From Symbiodinium microadriaticum (Eukaryota; Sar; Dinophyceae; Suessiales; Symbiodiniaceae), in contig LSRX01000340.1 in the NCBI GenBank assembly GCA_001939145.1, forward strand, positions 366,263 to 430,262: 64,000 nt of DNA. The letters are read 5' to 3'. The position numbers and the translations under genes were made by a program. Under the pieces are notes generated by a model. It had not been told where the DNA came from, ran no database searches, and saw only the letters and a list, made by a program, of their open reading frames with translations. Below are positions 45,691-57,425 of the stretch, one piece after another; the first letter of the stretch is position 1; each line of letters starts with the position of its first letter.

Positions 45691-47438
45691 GCCCTGGGCT
45701 TAACATCATACCTGTGGCCCAAGAAACACTACCAGCATAAGCAACTGGCACTGGCAGACTGGTACGGAAATTGAGTAAGGAGTCAAGAACCTGTAGGTTC
45801 TTCCGGGTCTTCCGGGTTCAAGTCGATCTTAGTTGCCCTAGCCAGCCAGCATTTTGGCTTCAGTGGTCATTTTGTTTGATCAGGCTTCGCTAGGAGCCCA
45901 AATAGCTTGTAGAGGCCTTTTCACGGTGTTCAGGGGCTCCTATGTTGTAGGAGTTCAATAAATCTGCGTGCTGCTCGTGTGTGGTACATGTACCGTTGGG
46001 TTTATACAGGGCCCACAATCCAGGGAAGCAGACCGGCATGTTTGCAGGAAGACCTCCGAAATATCAAGCCTGTCCGATTGTGGGCCTTTGAAAGATGCGT
46101 CGGCGTAGGCTAAGGCAGGTACACCGCTTCTACTTGCAGCCCGACTTTTGCACACCCAAACCTCCCCATAGTCAACGAAGAAGTCGTGGAGCGAGGATTT
46201 CGACACAGCCAAGCCTTTCGGTAAGGCGAAGGGGCGGAGGGCTTCTGGTTAAGGCTCTAGGGTCGTTGTGGAGGTTTCGTAACTGTTTGATTCTCTAAGG
46301 GTTTAGGATCGAGGATGTGGAGTGCTGCATGCTGTTGGGGGCGGGCACCTCCTCATGCCGGTATCTCGTTAAGCACTCATGCCCATGCCCTTGCAGGTTT
46401 AAGAGCCTTGGGTGTAATGAGATGTTGAGGTTTTAGTACCTCTGTACGCCGCCTTTCCCATGGCAACGTGATTAGTAGCTTCCGGGTGTCTGCGGTTTTT
46501 GGTGTGTTTTCGGTGAGTCCGGTCGGTGTTGACACTACAAGGATGTCGGGCAACACGACGACAAACTGAACTGTGCATTAGCGTTTTTGGTTTATCAATT
46601 TCCTACTGCTCGTTAGGCCTTCGAACATAGGGCCCAAGAAATTGCACTCTGCGGGTCTTGTTCAGAGGTTCTGTTGGCGTTTAGGGCTTTGCAGCTTTAT
46701 CCGCATGGATGTAGGCGACTGCCGACTGCATAGTGTTTCAGTGTCAGGTGAGGCCTAGAGGCAACAACGACAAAACTGTGAGACGTCTCTTGCTAAAGCC
46801 ATTACGAAATTCAAGCCAAAAACGGTGTTCGTTTCTGAGCATGTGCATGGCCGTATGCCGCAATTCCCAGAACCCAGCAGCAAGTGAGAGCCCAAGGAGA
46901 CCGTCATGGAGATGAACACCGTAAAGCCTGAACTTGCCACTCCAAAGCCCAGACCCAAAGCCCCCAAAGGACTGCGCAAAGATGCCTTCAACCCTTAAAG
47001 TACCCTAAAGTACCTTGCCTCAACCCCAACCCCCACCCCTTCAAGACTCAAGCCTAAGCCCAATCACTAAGCCGCAAAGAAGCCCGATACTCCCAGACTT
47101 TGTTCGGGTTGTGAGGCCTGATAGGATTTAAAAGCCTACAGAACCCCTGCAACCCTAAAGCCCCAAAGCCTGAGACCCGAAATGCCAAAACCCGAAACCC
47201 TGGTCTGAGGTTTGGAGATTAGAAACCTTTAAAAGCACCTAAAAAAAACCCTACACCTGACGAGCCCAAAACCCCCTAAAGCCCCTCAAGGACCCCGAAA
47301 CCCTACTAAACCCCGGGAGCTTTCTCTTCCGGGGGCAGGTCCTGGAACTCCTCGCAGGCCGGGCCCCGCCGTGAACTTTGAAGTTCAGCCGCTATTTTGT
47401 TTTGGTTTAGGGTTTAGGGTTTATTTATTATTTTTTTT

Positions 47439-47458
47439 NNNNNNNNNNNNNNNNNNNN
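47439..47458. other. assembly gap (20 N) at T/G junction
   Basis: Eight T before the gap and GGGGGCGGG after it, the same arrangement as the intact T/G junctions. Confidence 0.97.
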
Positions 47459-47947
47459 GGGGGCGGGAGGTTGGGTTTGGCCTACCAGCACGATGCGGCT
47501 TGGTCTTAGGGGCTTGATATCTTTTTCCGGGCGTGCCAAGCAGCAACGGACGGAAGTCCAGTTCGAAGCATGCGAATGTCAAGATACATAAATACCTCCT
47601 TATTGCATGCATGCATACATTAGACACAGGTTGATATATGTACATCCACGCATACAGACCCATATGTCTAGGCACACAAGCATATTCACATGTGTGATTA
47701 GATATGTGTATACATGCTTGCAAATGAAAGGATCCGTGTTGATTTTCCCAAGTCGCCTTGCCGTCGGCTTTGTTTGTTGACACTTGTTCTGCAAAGGTGA
47801 TGTGGCCACGCGCTTGCAGATTTCGAGCTACCCATGAAGATGACCTAGTTCCTGATACCACCTCCTTTCTGAGAGGTCTCTCTCCCTATCTCAGAACCTG
47901 AAGACCACACCTTGAAACTGACAGATTCAATCACCCAGCAGTTGCAG

Positions 47948-47988
47948 GCATGAAGACGGAGCTGGCAAAAGAAGCGGATGCAGACAAG
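47948..47988 (+). CDS. coiled-coil exon
   Basis: Acceptor CAGTTGCAG; two bases plus 13 codons reading MKTELAKEADADK; donor GACAAG/GCCGCC (GC). ELAKEADADK is the kind of segment that I associate with the stretch just before a CWC motif in dinoflagellate coiled-coil proteins (memory, not searched). The CWC exon at 49883 needs one more exon in between for the phase to fit. Confidence 0.55.
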
Positions 47989-48385
47989 GCCGCCGGGAGT
48001 TTCGCGGCCTGCAGCCCAAAACCCAGAAGACTACAACACCCGAAAGGCCCTTTCCAGAAATCGGAGTGAGACTTACCGACTCCTGCGGGATAGCCTTAAG
48101 GTTGTATGGCTCTTGGAGGTTTTGGGGCGAAATCTTTTCGTCAACATGTCTGAGGTTTCCACAAACTACGAATCATGGGGCAGTTGGAAGTGGTTGAGGA
48201 TGCGTTGGTTCAGAGTTCACGGTATACAATGGTAAGGTTGCTAGACAGCCCTGTTTCGGTCATGTAGATGGGTTTGGCGACGGTTTCGGGGTGCAAAACC
48301 AACCAATTTCGGACTGGACATGGGGGTTTTGCAATTTGCGTTCAGTCTGCGCGGGATTTAGACACAAGCGGAAGGTTTTGTTTCT

Positions 48386-48505
48386 TTGTATGTCTGCGTC
48401 TGTGTCTGTGTGAGGCTGTGTATGTCTGTGTCTGTCTCTGTGTGTGTGTGTGTGAGTGTGTGTGTGTGTGTGTGTGTTTGTGTTTGTGTTTGTGTTTGTG
48501 CGTGT
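48386..48505 (+). repeat. (GT)n / GTCTGT microsatellite
   Basis: Runs of GT with CTGTGT and TTTGTG variants. Other GT runs are at 35525-35552 and 57790-57811. Confidence 0.93.
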
Positions 48506-49882
48506 GCCTGGATACAGCCAATGGTATCATCATATCATGATCAGAGAGTTTGGGGATCCAAGTTTCAGTGCTTCTCTGTAGTAGTCTTTTAGACCATGGC
48601 TTGGCCAAGGCTTTTTGCTGTCTACAGCTTTGGATGAGGAAAGGTTTTCAACCAAGGATCCGTTTCCACCGCGGAAATACTCGAATGAGCGCAGAGACTC
48701 TAAAATCGCAAAGCTAAACCGCCACGCAGCGGTGCTTGGCAACTATCTCCCTCGAGCTCCAAGAGCAGTAGCACGTAGTGGAAGAGCACGAATCGAACAG
48801 GAAGGGACCCGCACAAGACAAAGAAAGCACCTTCAATTGTGGGGGGCAGGATTTAGAATTTAATCTTTTTCTCTTCCGGGTTTTGGGCTTAGGGACAGCT
48901 AGGAGTGTTGCTTTCTTTCTAACCCTCATGGCCGCAGCCTCCAAGTATATCTCGCAAACGAATTTGAAGGGTTGAAAAAATAGGTTTTTTCCCCATATAG
49001 AGGACTTAGAGCATGGATAACACCATACCCGTATGCTCCCTTCATAACTATACATGCGCCCGAATTCTCTTCTACATTTAAGCAGTTGTAGACACCCCCC
49101 CAAATGGGCCCCCAAACCCTATTCTTCTGATCAAAGCCTTTGTGTTACACTCTGAGTCCGAAGCCCCGTTCGAAACTTTTCTACAACCTGAAAGGACACG
49201 CATGCCAAGATGACCAGCTACTCGGGTTCAAAGATTGCTTGGGTTTAGTGTCTAAAGTCCAGGGCTTTGAAGGACTCATAGACTTCTCCGAGGATTGAAA
49301 GCTCCGGGTTTGGGGTTCAAGGGTCCGGGCTTCGAGTTTTGGGTCTGGGGATTACTACTAGTCCTAACCATTGTACTAGTAATCATATCATGTGCAGCAC
49401 GGCCATCGCTACTGCTAGTTACACTACTACCTCCACCCGCACGACTGCCACTCCTCCTCCTCCTGTTACTACTAATTACTCCTACTGCTACTATGTTGAG
49501 CGTTGCACAGCTCAGGCTTCAGGAGTTTGGTTTCTTGTGCGCCTTCTGTGTCGGTTAGGGATATCCAAGCAAACCATACTTGGAGGTTTGGAGGGCTTGG
49601 CGCCAGAGCACAGGTGTATAGCGTCTTCTGTTGAAGACTCCAGCCGGGGCCCTCTTCAGAAGGTGGAAGGCCTAAGCTACTGCCATGGCGAACAAGGATA
49701 GGAAGCTGCATGCGATAACATCATAATTATATCAACATCAAAAACCAAAGCACCGATTGCAAAGAAGCTCGATCTGTAAGACTCGTGAATTCTGAGGGGG
49801 GAGAGGCATACCTGAGTCTCAACCCTGCAACCTTGGAAGCCGTGCCATTAGCATCAAGCGCTCCACCGTCTAATTTACACAG

Positions 49883-49947
49883 GCTGGTGTCAGGACACCA
49901 AAGATGAGAAGAACAGGACACCTTGGGCTTCGGGGCGTTGGCTTGAG
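49883..49947 (+). CDS. coiled-coil exon with CWC motif
   Basis: Acceptor AATTTACACAG; two bases plus 21 codons. If the previous exon ends in T, the first codon is TGC and the peptide reads CWCQDTKDEKNRTPWASGRW then LE. CWC followed by T.D.K fits the CWCETNDKEK-type motif that I recall from long dinoflagellate coiled-coil proteins. The donor is CTTGAG/GTCTAC or TTG/GCTTGA. Confidence 0.58.
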
Positions 49948-50027
49948 GTCTACGAAGAGAGCCATGTCCTCTTGAGGCCAACCCGAATCATACAAAGCCC
50001 TACAGAAACCTTCTGACAACCCTGCAG

Positions 50028-50086
50028 CCAGCAGGATCATTTCCAAGTCGGACACAACGATCCAGCTCCAGACCACAGCCGTGAAG
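50028..50086 (+). CDS. coiled-coil exon
   Basis: Acceptor CCCTGCAG; it reads SRIISKSDTTIQLQTTAVK, ending AAG with GAGAAC after it (possible GA donor; ACG/GCTTTG at 50096 is the alternative). GC-rich third positions, and a stop follows at 50117. It fits between the CWC exon and the 50307 exon. Confidence 0.48.
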
Positions 50087-50306
50087 GAGAACACGGCTTT
50101 GGTACTGCCGGCTAGTTGAAACACTGCAAGGGCAATCCTGCAAATTCCAGCGCCACTGCCACTGCTGCTGCTGCTGTTGATGCTACTACCACGCACAAGC
50201 GGCTCCACCAGCATCCCTTCCTAAAGCTACAATGCAGTCACCATTGCTCGAGCGACGATCTTCAGAAACAGTTTCGGGACGGGCAGCAACAAGCACCGCT
50301 TGTCAG

Positions 50307-50363
50307 GGACAGCGCCTGGATTTCGACATCAGGACCTTAACGAAGGAGATCGCAGCGAACAAG
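50307..50363 (+). CDS. coiled-coil exon
   Basis: Acceptor CGCTTGTCAG; 19 codons in phase 0 reading GQRLDFDIRTLTKEIAANK; donor AACAAG/GCGGCG (GC), with a stop three codons later. The heptad pattern is clear, and RL..(D/E)I..L.KE(I/V)AAN is the segment expected after the CWC region in that family. This is the best-defined exon of the coiled-coil gene. Confidence 0.68.
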
Positions 50364-51369
50364 GCGGCGGTTTAGTAACACATCTGGGCATTACATGCGG
50401 GGCATGCGGATTCGAGCAGTTCCTCATGTATGTAATTTGTTTATGTCCCAGATTCCCAGTCCAATAGCTATACCCCAAATCCCCAATCTAATCATCAAGG
50501 CGCTTACGTTTGAGCTGCCATCTGCCCCTACACTTCTGTATGTTAACCCCGTGAAGCCCAAGTATAGACCCCCTTAACTAACGGAGCAAGCAAGCTCAAG
50601 CCCCGTTTCCGAAGGCCACATTGTCGACAGCAGAGGCCTTGCGAAAGGATCAGCACGATTCCTTCACCAAGGACGAGACGCTGCCGGGCTGCGTTAGGAA
50701 CGCAGTATGGGGGCCTTGGTAATGAGAATAGCGCTGTGAGGCATACCGGACTATACTATACACTTATAAACGGAGTACAAGGGCACGCTGCTGCTGTCTC
50801 TTACGAAGTACAATATATACACACACACACACACCTTGCCTGACGTTACATACATGTCTGAATAATGATGTCGCCTTCACTTCCTCTTTCTAGTTAAAGT
50901 ACAGGTACCCCGAAGCTTTGTGAAAACCCTACATGTTCGAAGTCATCCAATTCGAAGTTTCAGGGGCTTGGTTTCCGGCTTTGGAAGCTACCTCTGGATC
51001 TGAGTCTGATATCCCCTCCATCGAAAAGGTCATGACCGATTATTTTACAGGGCTATCCTCCCTAACGAAAAATGGAGTTGGAACTGCATGATTTTCGCTT
51101 TGTGCGTAGTTTCGAAAGCTCCGCGTGCATGCTGGCCTCAACCCTTCAGACCTCTACAGCCCCACATACAGCCGTAGGGTGCATGACCAGGCTCAAGCCA
51201 TGCCAAAGAAGACCAGTTAGTTCGAAAAACGCCTTGATACCTGCAGCAACCACTTGGGAAAAGCACTGCCACAGCCGAAATCCTTCCAACCCGTTTAACA
51301 ACCGTCAGCGTCCAGCCTAGGCCTTCACTCATAGGTTTCTGGAGGGTAGATCCACAAGGTCCCTGAAAG

Positions 51370-51430
51370 AAAACATCGAAGCAGCCCGGATCCTGGCGGC
51401 CTTTTTCTCTCAGGACTTGGATGGTTCGGG
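51370..51430 (+). CDS. possible EF-like exon
   Basis: Acceptor CCCTGAAAG; it reads NIEAARILAAFFSQDLDGSG with a GC donor within GGGG/CTGG. DLDGSG could be the start of an EF loop split by an intron (compare 21542-21617). The frame runs on into telomere-like sequence. Confidence 0.42.
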
Positions 51431-52395
51431 GCTGGCTTCCGGGATTCAGGGTTTTCAGGGTTTAGGGTTAAAGCCCTCAGGGCTTCAAGGTTTATATGAT
51501 TCAGGCCCTGTGCACCTAAATTAAAGGCTGGTGTGGGTTGTTTTTGGGGTATGGGAGGATGATCTCAAGTCGGCGGCGTTACGCCTGAATCGCGTGAGCC
51601 AAGGCCTTCTGCCTCACTATACCCGCATAGGAGCAGTTACAGTCTGCAGGCACCATGGGACGATGTCTAGATTCATTGGTTTGATATCCCGACCAAACCC
51701 TAGCTTGAACTTACAAACAATCCAACCCGGAACCTCGAAACTTGTCCCAACAAAATTAGACCAATTTACTTCAGCCCCCAAGGAACCCATGCCTTCAATC
51801 TACGGCCACGCCTTCCTAATTCATCCTGTTCTTGGTCGCCTGGAAATCACGCCTAAACCACGTTATTCCGAATGTCGAAGTCTCATAGCCTCCCTTCCCC
51901 TTACTTCCCAGATGTTGGAGGGTTTAGAGCAGGCGTTCTCCTGTAGTCTCCATGTGACACTTCATGCCCTAGCACGCTGTTGACACGCTCTATGTTGGCC
52001 TAGGGCACCCTCGCAGACGTAGCGCGGTTTGGAAGACCAGAGGTTGAATCCCAAGACCTCAACCCCCCACAACCCTTTGCAATCTGTGTTGCATTCTGCG
52101 AAGCAGGGGCACCTGATTTATGCGTCCCAAATATATATATATATATATATATCATGAGGATCCTACTACTGATTTCTGCTTTAGCTTAAGTTGCCTTATA
52201 AGACTCCATGCCCAGGTTCGAGACACTCAACTTGAGACCTTCCCCGCAACCCTACCTGGACCATTCCCACCCTATCAACCACAACCCATATAAGGTGAGA
52301 TTGCAAAACCTGGACTCCTGAACATCAACCCCTAAACCTGAAGATCCTAATGCCCTGAACCTTAACTTTGACGCCCAGCCTATAAATCCTGAAAG

Positions 52396-52493
52396 CCGAG
52401 GTCTCGGCGGCAGTGGCCGCATTTTCGCTGTCGGGAAGCTCTCTCCTGCAGTCCGAAAGCACTATGGCCAGGCCAGGGCGCCTTCGGTCGGAT
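52396..52493 (+). CDS. probable coiled-coil-family exon
   Basis: Acceptor CCTGAAAG; two bases plus 32 codons reading EVSAAVAAFSLSGSSLLQSE then STMARPGRLRSD; donor GAT/GTAGAC. The part SAAVAAF..SGSSLLQ matches what I recall downstream of the CWC region in the same family. The ~40-bp minisatellite begins about 10 bp after the donor. Confidence 0.52.
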
Positions 52494-52504
52494 GTAGACC
52501 TTCA

Positions 52505-53391
52505 GCCGAGTTCAAAAGGGTTTCGCATCGTAGAGGTCGGACTTTGTAGAGAGCTCTTAAAGGGCTCGCAGCGTGTAGGTCGAATTTGTGCGGAGCTCAA
52601 GGGACTCGCAACGTATATAGATTGAGTTTGTAGAATGTTCAAGGGATTCGCATTCACATCGAGCAGGGCGAGTTTGTAGAGAGCTCCAAGGATTCGCATC
52701 GATTGGGTTGAATTTGTAGGGAGCTCAAAAAATTCGCAAGGTTGAATTTGTAGGGAGCTCAACGGATTCGCACCGCACAGGTTGAATTTGTGGAAAGTTC
52801 AGGGGATTAGCACTGTATGGGTTGAATTTGTCGAGAGCTCAATGGATTCGCATCGAATAGGTTGAACTTGTAGAGAGCTCAAGGGATTCATATCGGATAT
52901 GTTGAACCGTTTGGGTTGGATTGTAGAGAGTTGAAGGGATTCGCATCGTATAGGTCGAATTTGTAGAGAGCTCTCGCATCGTGTAGGCCGAACTCGTAGA
53001 TTGTAGAGAGCTCAGGGGATTCGGAGAATGAAATTGCATCGAGCTCAAACGATTCGCACCGTATAGGTTGAATTCGCAGCGGGATTCACACCGCTTAAGT
53101 CTGATTTGTAGAAAGCTCAAGGGACTCGCATCGTAAAGTTATAGGTTGAATTTGTAGAGAGTTCTATCGGGATTCTCATTTTTTTAATCTTAAGAAGGTC
53201 GTATCGTATTGCGTGGCTTGTTAGAGAGCTCAAGGGATCGCATCGAATTTTTTGAATTTCTAGTAGATAGCTGAAGGGATTCTCTTCATAGAACCTGCAT
53301 GTTGGTAAATGGCTCATGGATTCGCATCGTTCAACCTTACAAAGTTGTGGTAGACAGTAGAAGGGACTCGCATTGTACTATCGTATAGTTG
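52505..53391 (+). repeat. ~40-bp minisatellite, about 20 units
   Basis: The unit is TTGTAGAGAGCTCAAGGGAT then TCGCATCGTATAGGTTGAAT, with copies differing by substitutions and length (about 30-65 bp). At about 40 bp the unit does not keep one frame, so the Ser/Thr/Arg-rich - strand open frames across it are not genes. Intronic by position. Confidence 0.9.
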
Positions 53392-53539
53392 GAACCTTAA
53401 TCGCTTCCCCCTTTTATTAAACACCCTCCTAATCATTAAAACACATTGGGGCGAATCCTCCCGAAATCAGCCATGCCCTTTAGAACCTTGAATTAGGGGG
53501 AGGGTTTCGAGGCTCCCAGTACCGTTAGAGTACAGTAAG

Positions 53540-53765
53540 AAGCAAAAGCAAGAGCATGAGTTAGAGCAAGAGCAGGAGCAAGAGGAAAAGCAGGAGCACA
53601 GCAAGAGCAGCAAGAGCAAAGCAAAAGCACGAGTGGGAGTAAGAGCAAGAGCTGGAGCAAAAGCGGGAGCAGCGGCAAGAGCCTGAGCAGGCGCAAGAGC
53701 CGCAGCAGAAGCAGGAGCAAAAGCCAGCGCGGTAGCAAGATCCAGAGCAGGAGCAATAGCACGAC
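53540..53765 (+). repeat. GAGCAA/GAGCAG hexamer satellite
   Basis: An imperfect hexamer repeat. One + strand frame codes Ser-Lys/Ser-Arg dipeptides (SRSRSRSKSQRGSK) and stays open for about 75 codons, resembling an SR domain. The - strand gives Leu- or Ala-rich frames. Without exon borders I treat it as a satellite. Confidence 0.8.
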
Positions 53766-54168
53766 CCCTCCAAAGTGGCAGTAGAGACAAAAACTAGGGG
53801 CAAATGGCTAATGAAGTTGGAGTTCTCAGCAAGATGGGCTCGAACGCCCTGCGGTGCCAGTAGAAGAGCTAGGGGTGCGCGTTGTTATAGGACTTTACAG
53901 TGGCAGAGCCTGATAGAAGTTTAGAGCCAGGGTCTGGCTTTTTCGGATCAACGCGGTTCACCCGCATCATAGAGCCTGCTAGAAGACTATATTTTCAACG
54001 AAGGAGAGACGAATCCTGCATCTCTTGCCACAATGCTTTGTGACCAACGTCAAGACATGTTCAGCCCTCTCGCGTGTTTGCATGTCTTTGTGTCTTGTCG
54101 TATCTTTGGGGGAGCATACATCGACGCGCATGAGGTCAGAGTCAGTTTCAGTGAGCCCCGATCTTCAG

Positions 54169-54240
54169 GCTGAGGCTCGTGGTGCACAGCAACTACGACA
54201 AGATCCGGCCGCTTTTGCCGCAATCCAGTGGCCATGCAAG
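54169..54240 (+). CDS. probable helical exon
   Basis: Acceptor CCGATCTTCAG; 24 codons in phase 0 reading AEARGAQQLRQDPAAFAAIQ then WPCK; donor TGCAAG/GCTACG (GC) with a stop just past it. Confidence 0.58.
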
Positions 54241-54732
54241 GCTACGTGATCCTGCCGTAGGCTTTCGACGACTTCTTACGTGAAGAGCAGACTGTCGTGC
54301 CTAACTGTTGGAGCTGCCCTTTGCTGCAACTCCTGGCTGTGTTTACGACCCAAACGCTTCGACACACTGCCATATGGAGACAAGGGCTTTGGCTGCCTAG
54401 CTAATCCGAACCTCAAGCCACTCCCACGGACCCGGATTGTAGGTCATATAGGGACCTGCAAATCGTCTCCGCGTCGATTCCCCATCCATAGACAGTGAAT
54501 CAGTTGGGTTTTGGTCGTCAGGCTTCTACCTTTGCTATGCTGAGGAAGACCACAAACCTTCAACAGTAAGCCAGTAAGCCCTCAGCGAGCCTGCACCCCG
54601 TGAAGATGAGGAGGATTTGGGAATTCGGGCCTTTGGATTTAAGGCTTGGTGTAGTGGAGCTTCGATGAATGGGACGAAATAAATTCCTGAACCCTGCGAG
54701 AAATCCTAGCAACTCACCTTTTGAGGGCAAAG

Positions 54733-54789
54733 ACGAGCCGAGCTGAGCGGATGCTTCTGGACGACTTTTTGAAGGCCGGGCAGTTCAAG
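54733..54789 (+). CDS. probable helical exon before a candidate introner
   Basis: 19 codons in phase 0 reading TSRAERMLLDDFLKAGQFK; acceptor GGGCAAAG and donor TTCAAG/GCCAAG (GC). The inverted-repeat element at 54803 begins 13 bases into the intron. Confidence 0.55.
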
Positions 54790-54802
54790 GCCAAGACTAT
54801 AA

Positions 54803-54909
54803 TATGGGTAGTTCTCTAATTTAGGGTCCCTTTTCGGTCCCCGCAAAATAGTGCGGCATCCTTCTAAACAGGACATTAAACTGTTCCCGACTTTAGAGAA
54901 CTACCCATA
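54803..54909. mobile_element. family A inverted-repeat element filling an intron
   Basis: TATGGGTAGTTCTCTAATTT then AGGGTCCCTTTT at the left, mirrored by CTTTAGAGAACTACCCATA at the right; TA at both edges. With a GC donor at 54790 and AG at 54910-54911, the intron would be 122 bp and consist almost wholly of this element. Confidence 0.85.
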
Positions 54910-54911
54910 AG

Positions 54912-54957
54912 AGACACCTCAATACCGAGGCTTGTTACTGGGATCTTCCTGTCGAGG
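54912..54957 (+). CDS. possible exon after the candidate introner
   Basis: In phase with 54733-54789, the frame reads RHLNTEACYWDLPVE, and the open frame continues to 55068. The 3' border is unclear (GAG/GGTCAT region). It depends on the 54790-54911 intron being real. Confidence 0.4.
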
Positions 54958-55195
54958 GTCATAAGTGGTGCCTTAATCTGCAAATTCCCGTTCAGCTTTC
55001 GGGATTGGGGTCTGCAAGGGTTTGTGGCTGTTGGGCATCAAGTAACGGTGGTTTTCGGTGGAGTTAGGACAGACTCTGAAGCCTTGAACCCAAGCATCCT
55101 CAAACCCCCAGAGAGCGATGCTGAAGGATGCCATAGGCACGCGCAAAAAAAACAACCTAGCACAAGGTTTGAGAAAACGGCGCCGAACGAATCAG

Positions 55196-55252
55196 GATCC
55201 GAGCCAGTTCACCAAGGGCCCGGGCTTCCTCCAGAAAAAGGAAAACGCCGAG
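55196..55252 (+). CDS. possible exon
   Basis: Acceptor ACGAATCAG; 19 codons reading DPSQFTKGPGFLQKKENAE; donor GCCGAG/GCCAGC (GC). A neighbouring frame is also open (55024-55308), so the frame is not certain. A further open stretch at 55335-55430 has two competing frames. Confidence 0.42.
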
Positions 55253-57425
55253 GCCAGCTGCTTTGGGTCAGCTTGGAATATGACTTTCCCCAATTTTTTG
55301 TGTACTAGTCATCTCACGCCCCAAAAGGGGGCTTGGAGCTCAAATTTGTTGAAGATTGCTCAGCCGCGGGCAGCGAGGGTGCAGTCGCTTTTTGGGTCGA
55401 GGGTGTAGGACCATGTAGGGAACTCAGGAGTTGTGATTGAAGTTGTTTAAATTGTTTAGAGTTTAGAGGTATGAGTTCAGGGCTTGTGGTAATTCGTCTT
55501 AAGATACGCTCCGGGAATCGGGGTCTAGAGTGCAGTGCAGACTTCGAGGGCTTAGGGTTTAGGGCTTGAGGTTTAGAAGTCTAGATAAGGTGTTTACAGA
55601 GTCTCACATTCCAGAGTTACTGCAGTTCGGGGCGCATCGGCGCATCCACCCACGATTGCCAGTTAACAGTGTTAGGTCCGCTTGTACATGGACGCTTGCT
55701 CAGGGAGGGTGGTGACTTGCACTGCTGAAATCGAGGGCCTGGGTTCAGCAAAGCGGTTTATTTTTCCGGAAGTATGAGCCATCGACGCCGCAGGTATTGA
55801 AGAAGTAACTTGGATAACGGGTAACCCGCTAAGTTCTGATGCCAGAGCTCTTCACCGGTCCCCCTTTTTGGGCGGGCCTTGGTGGCGTAAACTGTCGTAT
55901 CACTATAGTAAAGTACGTATGTAGGGACAAAAGAGGGATGTTCCCTCTAGCTCTTCCAGTCTCTGACATATCCCATGAAGCCTAAGTTAAACACGAAAAC
56001 AAATCCTCGAATTTTGAGCGGTCAGACCTCTGCGCCGGCGCCAGGCAGAAGGCCCTGTGGATACGGTGGTGGGCCTTCTCCAGGCCCTTTGGGGTTGCAG
56101 CGTGGCGGTTTAAGTTTGGGGTGCGGCAGAGTAGTTCTGAGAAGTTCGAAGCCATAGCTTCAATGCTCTCTTTCAGCTGCAAAGCCATTGACAGCATGAT
56201 ACAGAGTTTGAGTTGAAGATGTTCATTCTGTTTAGCAATATGACACAAGAAACTCTAGAGCCTGAACCTTGAACCCTTAAGTGATGCGTTCAAGTGTTTG
56301 GTTGTGGGCGGTGTGGTGCATGGGAGGGATCCTACCCTTGCAAAAACTATCATGAGTCTGAGCGGGTCACAGGCTGCTGTCCGTTAAGAAGAGGTGGTCA
56401 AACTTACTGTAGGGGGATGCCTTTCACCCCATATGGGAAGTCTCTAAATTATTTTCCTTTGTCGGCCCCCTCAGGAAAGCACCTCAATGTGATGCTTGGA
56501 CGGAGCCATCAACCCCTACAACAAACAGCCTTGGGACCCGGAAAGACCAAACCAACACTAAGACCCAGCACCGAAGAAGACTTGCATATTTCCGGTCCAT
56601 GAACTTACGCAGTACAAACTTGAAGTCTTGAGTTGGTTTGTATGCGTTCTAGGTACTCTACTTCAGTGTCGGCGTATATGCTTCATGGATACAGCTACCC
56701 TAAGGGAATATAATTCGGCAAGAAGTCAGCCGGCCATACAACTTGTTTATCGAGTCCCTGCTGTGAACTTCATATGGGGGTTTATATTGAGAATCTATTA
56801 AACAGTAAGTAGGTTATAGTAATTAGCCTTAGAAATATGGGCTCCTTCATAGGGGTACTTGTGATAAGGATAGGGTTCAGAGTGCTTGAGCCTCTATCCT
56901 GTGCGTCCGTCCTCACTTGGGGCTTCCGTCAGCCCGAAGGCCATGGTTGGCGACTTTCAGCGTGACCTGCAGGACCAGAGAAGAAGCGTACAACTAGTTC
57001 CGACATTCGCAATCCCACTAGGGATTTCCGGTGCTGCTGTTCGAGTTCAAGAAATGTTGACTGTTTGGGAAGGGGTTGGTCTGCAGGCGGCATGTCCATG
57101 TCTAAACCCGGCAGCCTCAACTCCAAAACCCTAAAACCCTTCAGAATACTATTTTGCTCGCAAAGCCCGGACAGGAAGAGCAGGAAGAGGACGCCAAGTT
57201 GGAGAAGAGCTACCAGGAAGGGTCTTTCAGCTTGAGAGTGGCCACCTTTAACCTTAGAGTAGATAGCTTCGTAATGTAGAGGCCTGCAGAAAGCTTGTCT
57301 TGATGTGTAGAGGTATGTAATATCTTAAACTGAAGCCTAACCCATCCCCCCCCAGAAAAATAAAGCACGCAAACCCTGAATCCTTAAACCCCTAAGCCCT
57401 CAACCCTCTTGAACCGCAATGAAAG

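Noticed and set aside
45955..46212. - strand frame with YADASFKG, weakly like a retrotransposon RNase H
   Set aside because: The similarity is a few residues, with no catalytic pattern or neighbouring RT motif.
52502..53317. Several - strand Ser/Thr/Arg-rich open frames
   Set aside because: They are products of the ~40-bp minisatellite, which does not keep a frame.
56000..56248. Overlapping + and - strand open frames at 56.0-56.2 kb
   Set aside because: Both look protein-like, neither has clear splice borders or motifs, so no call is justified.
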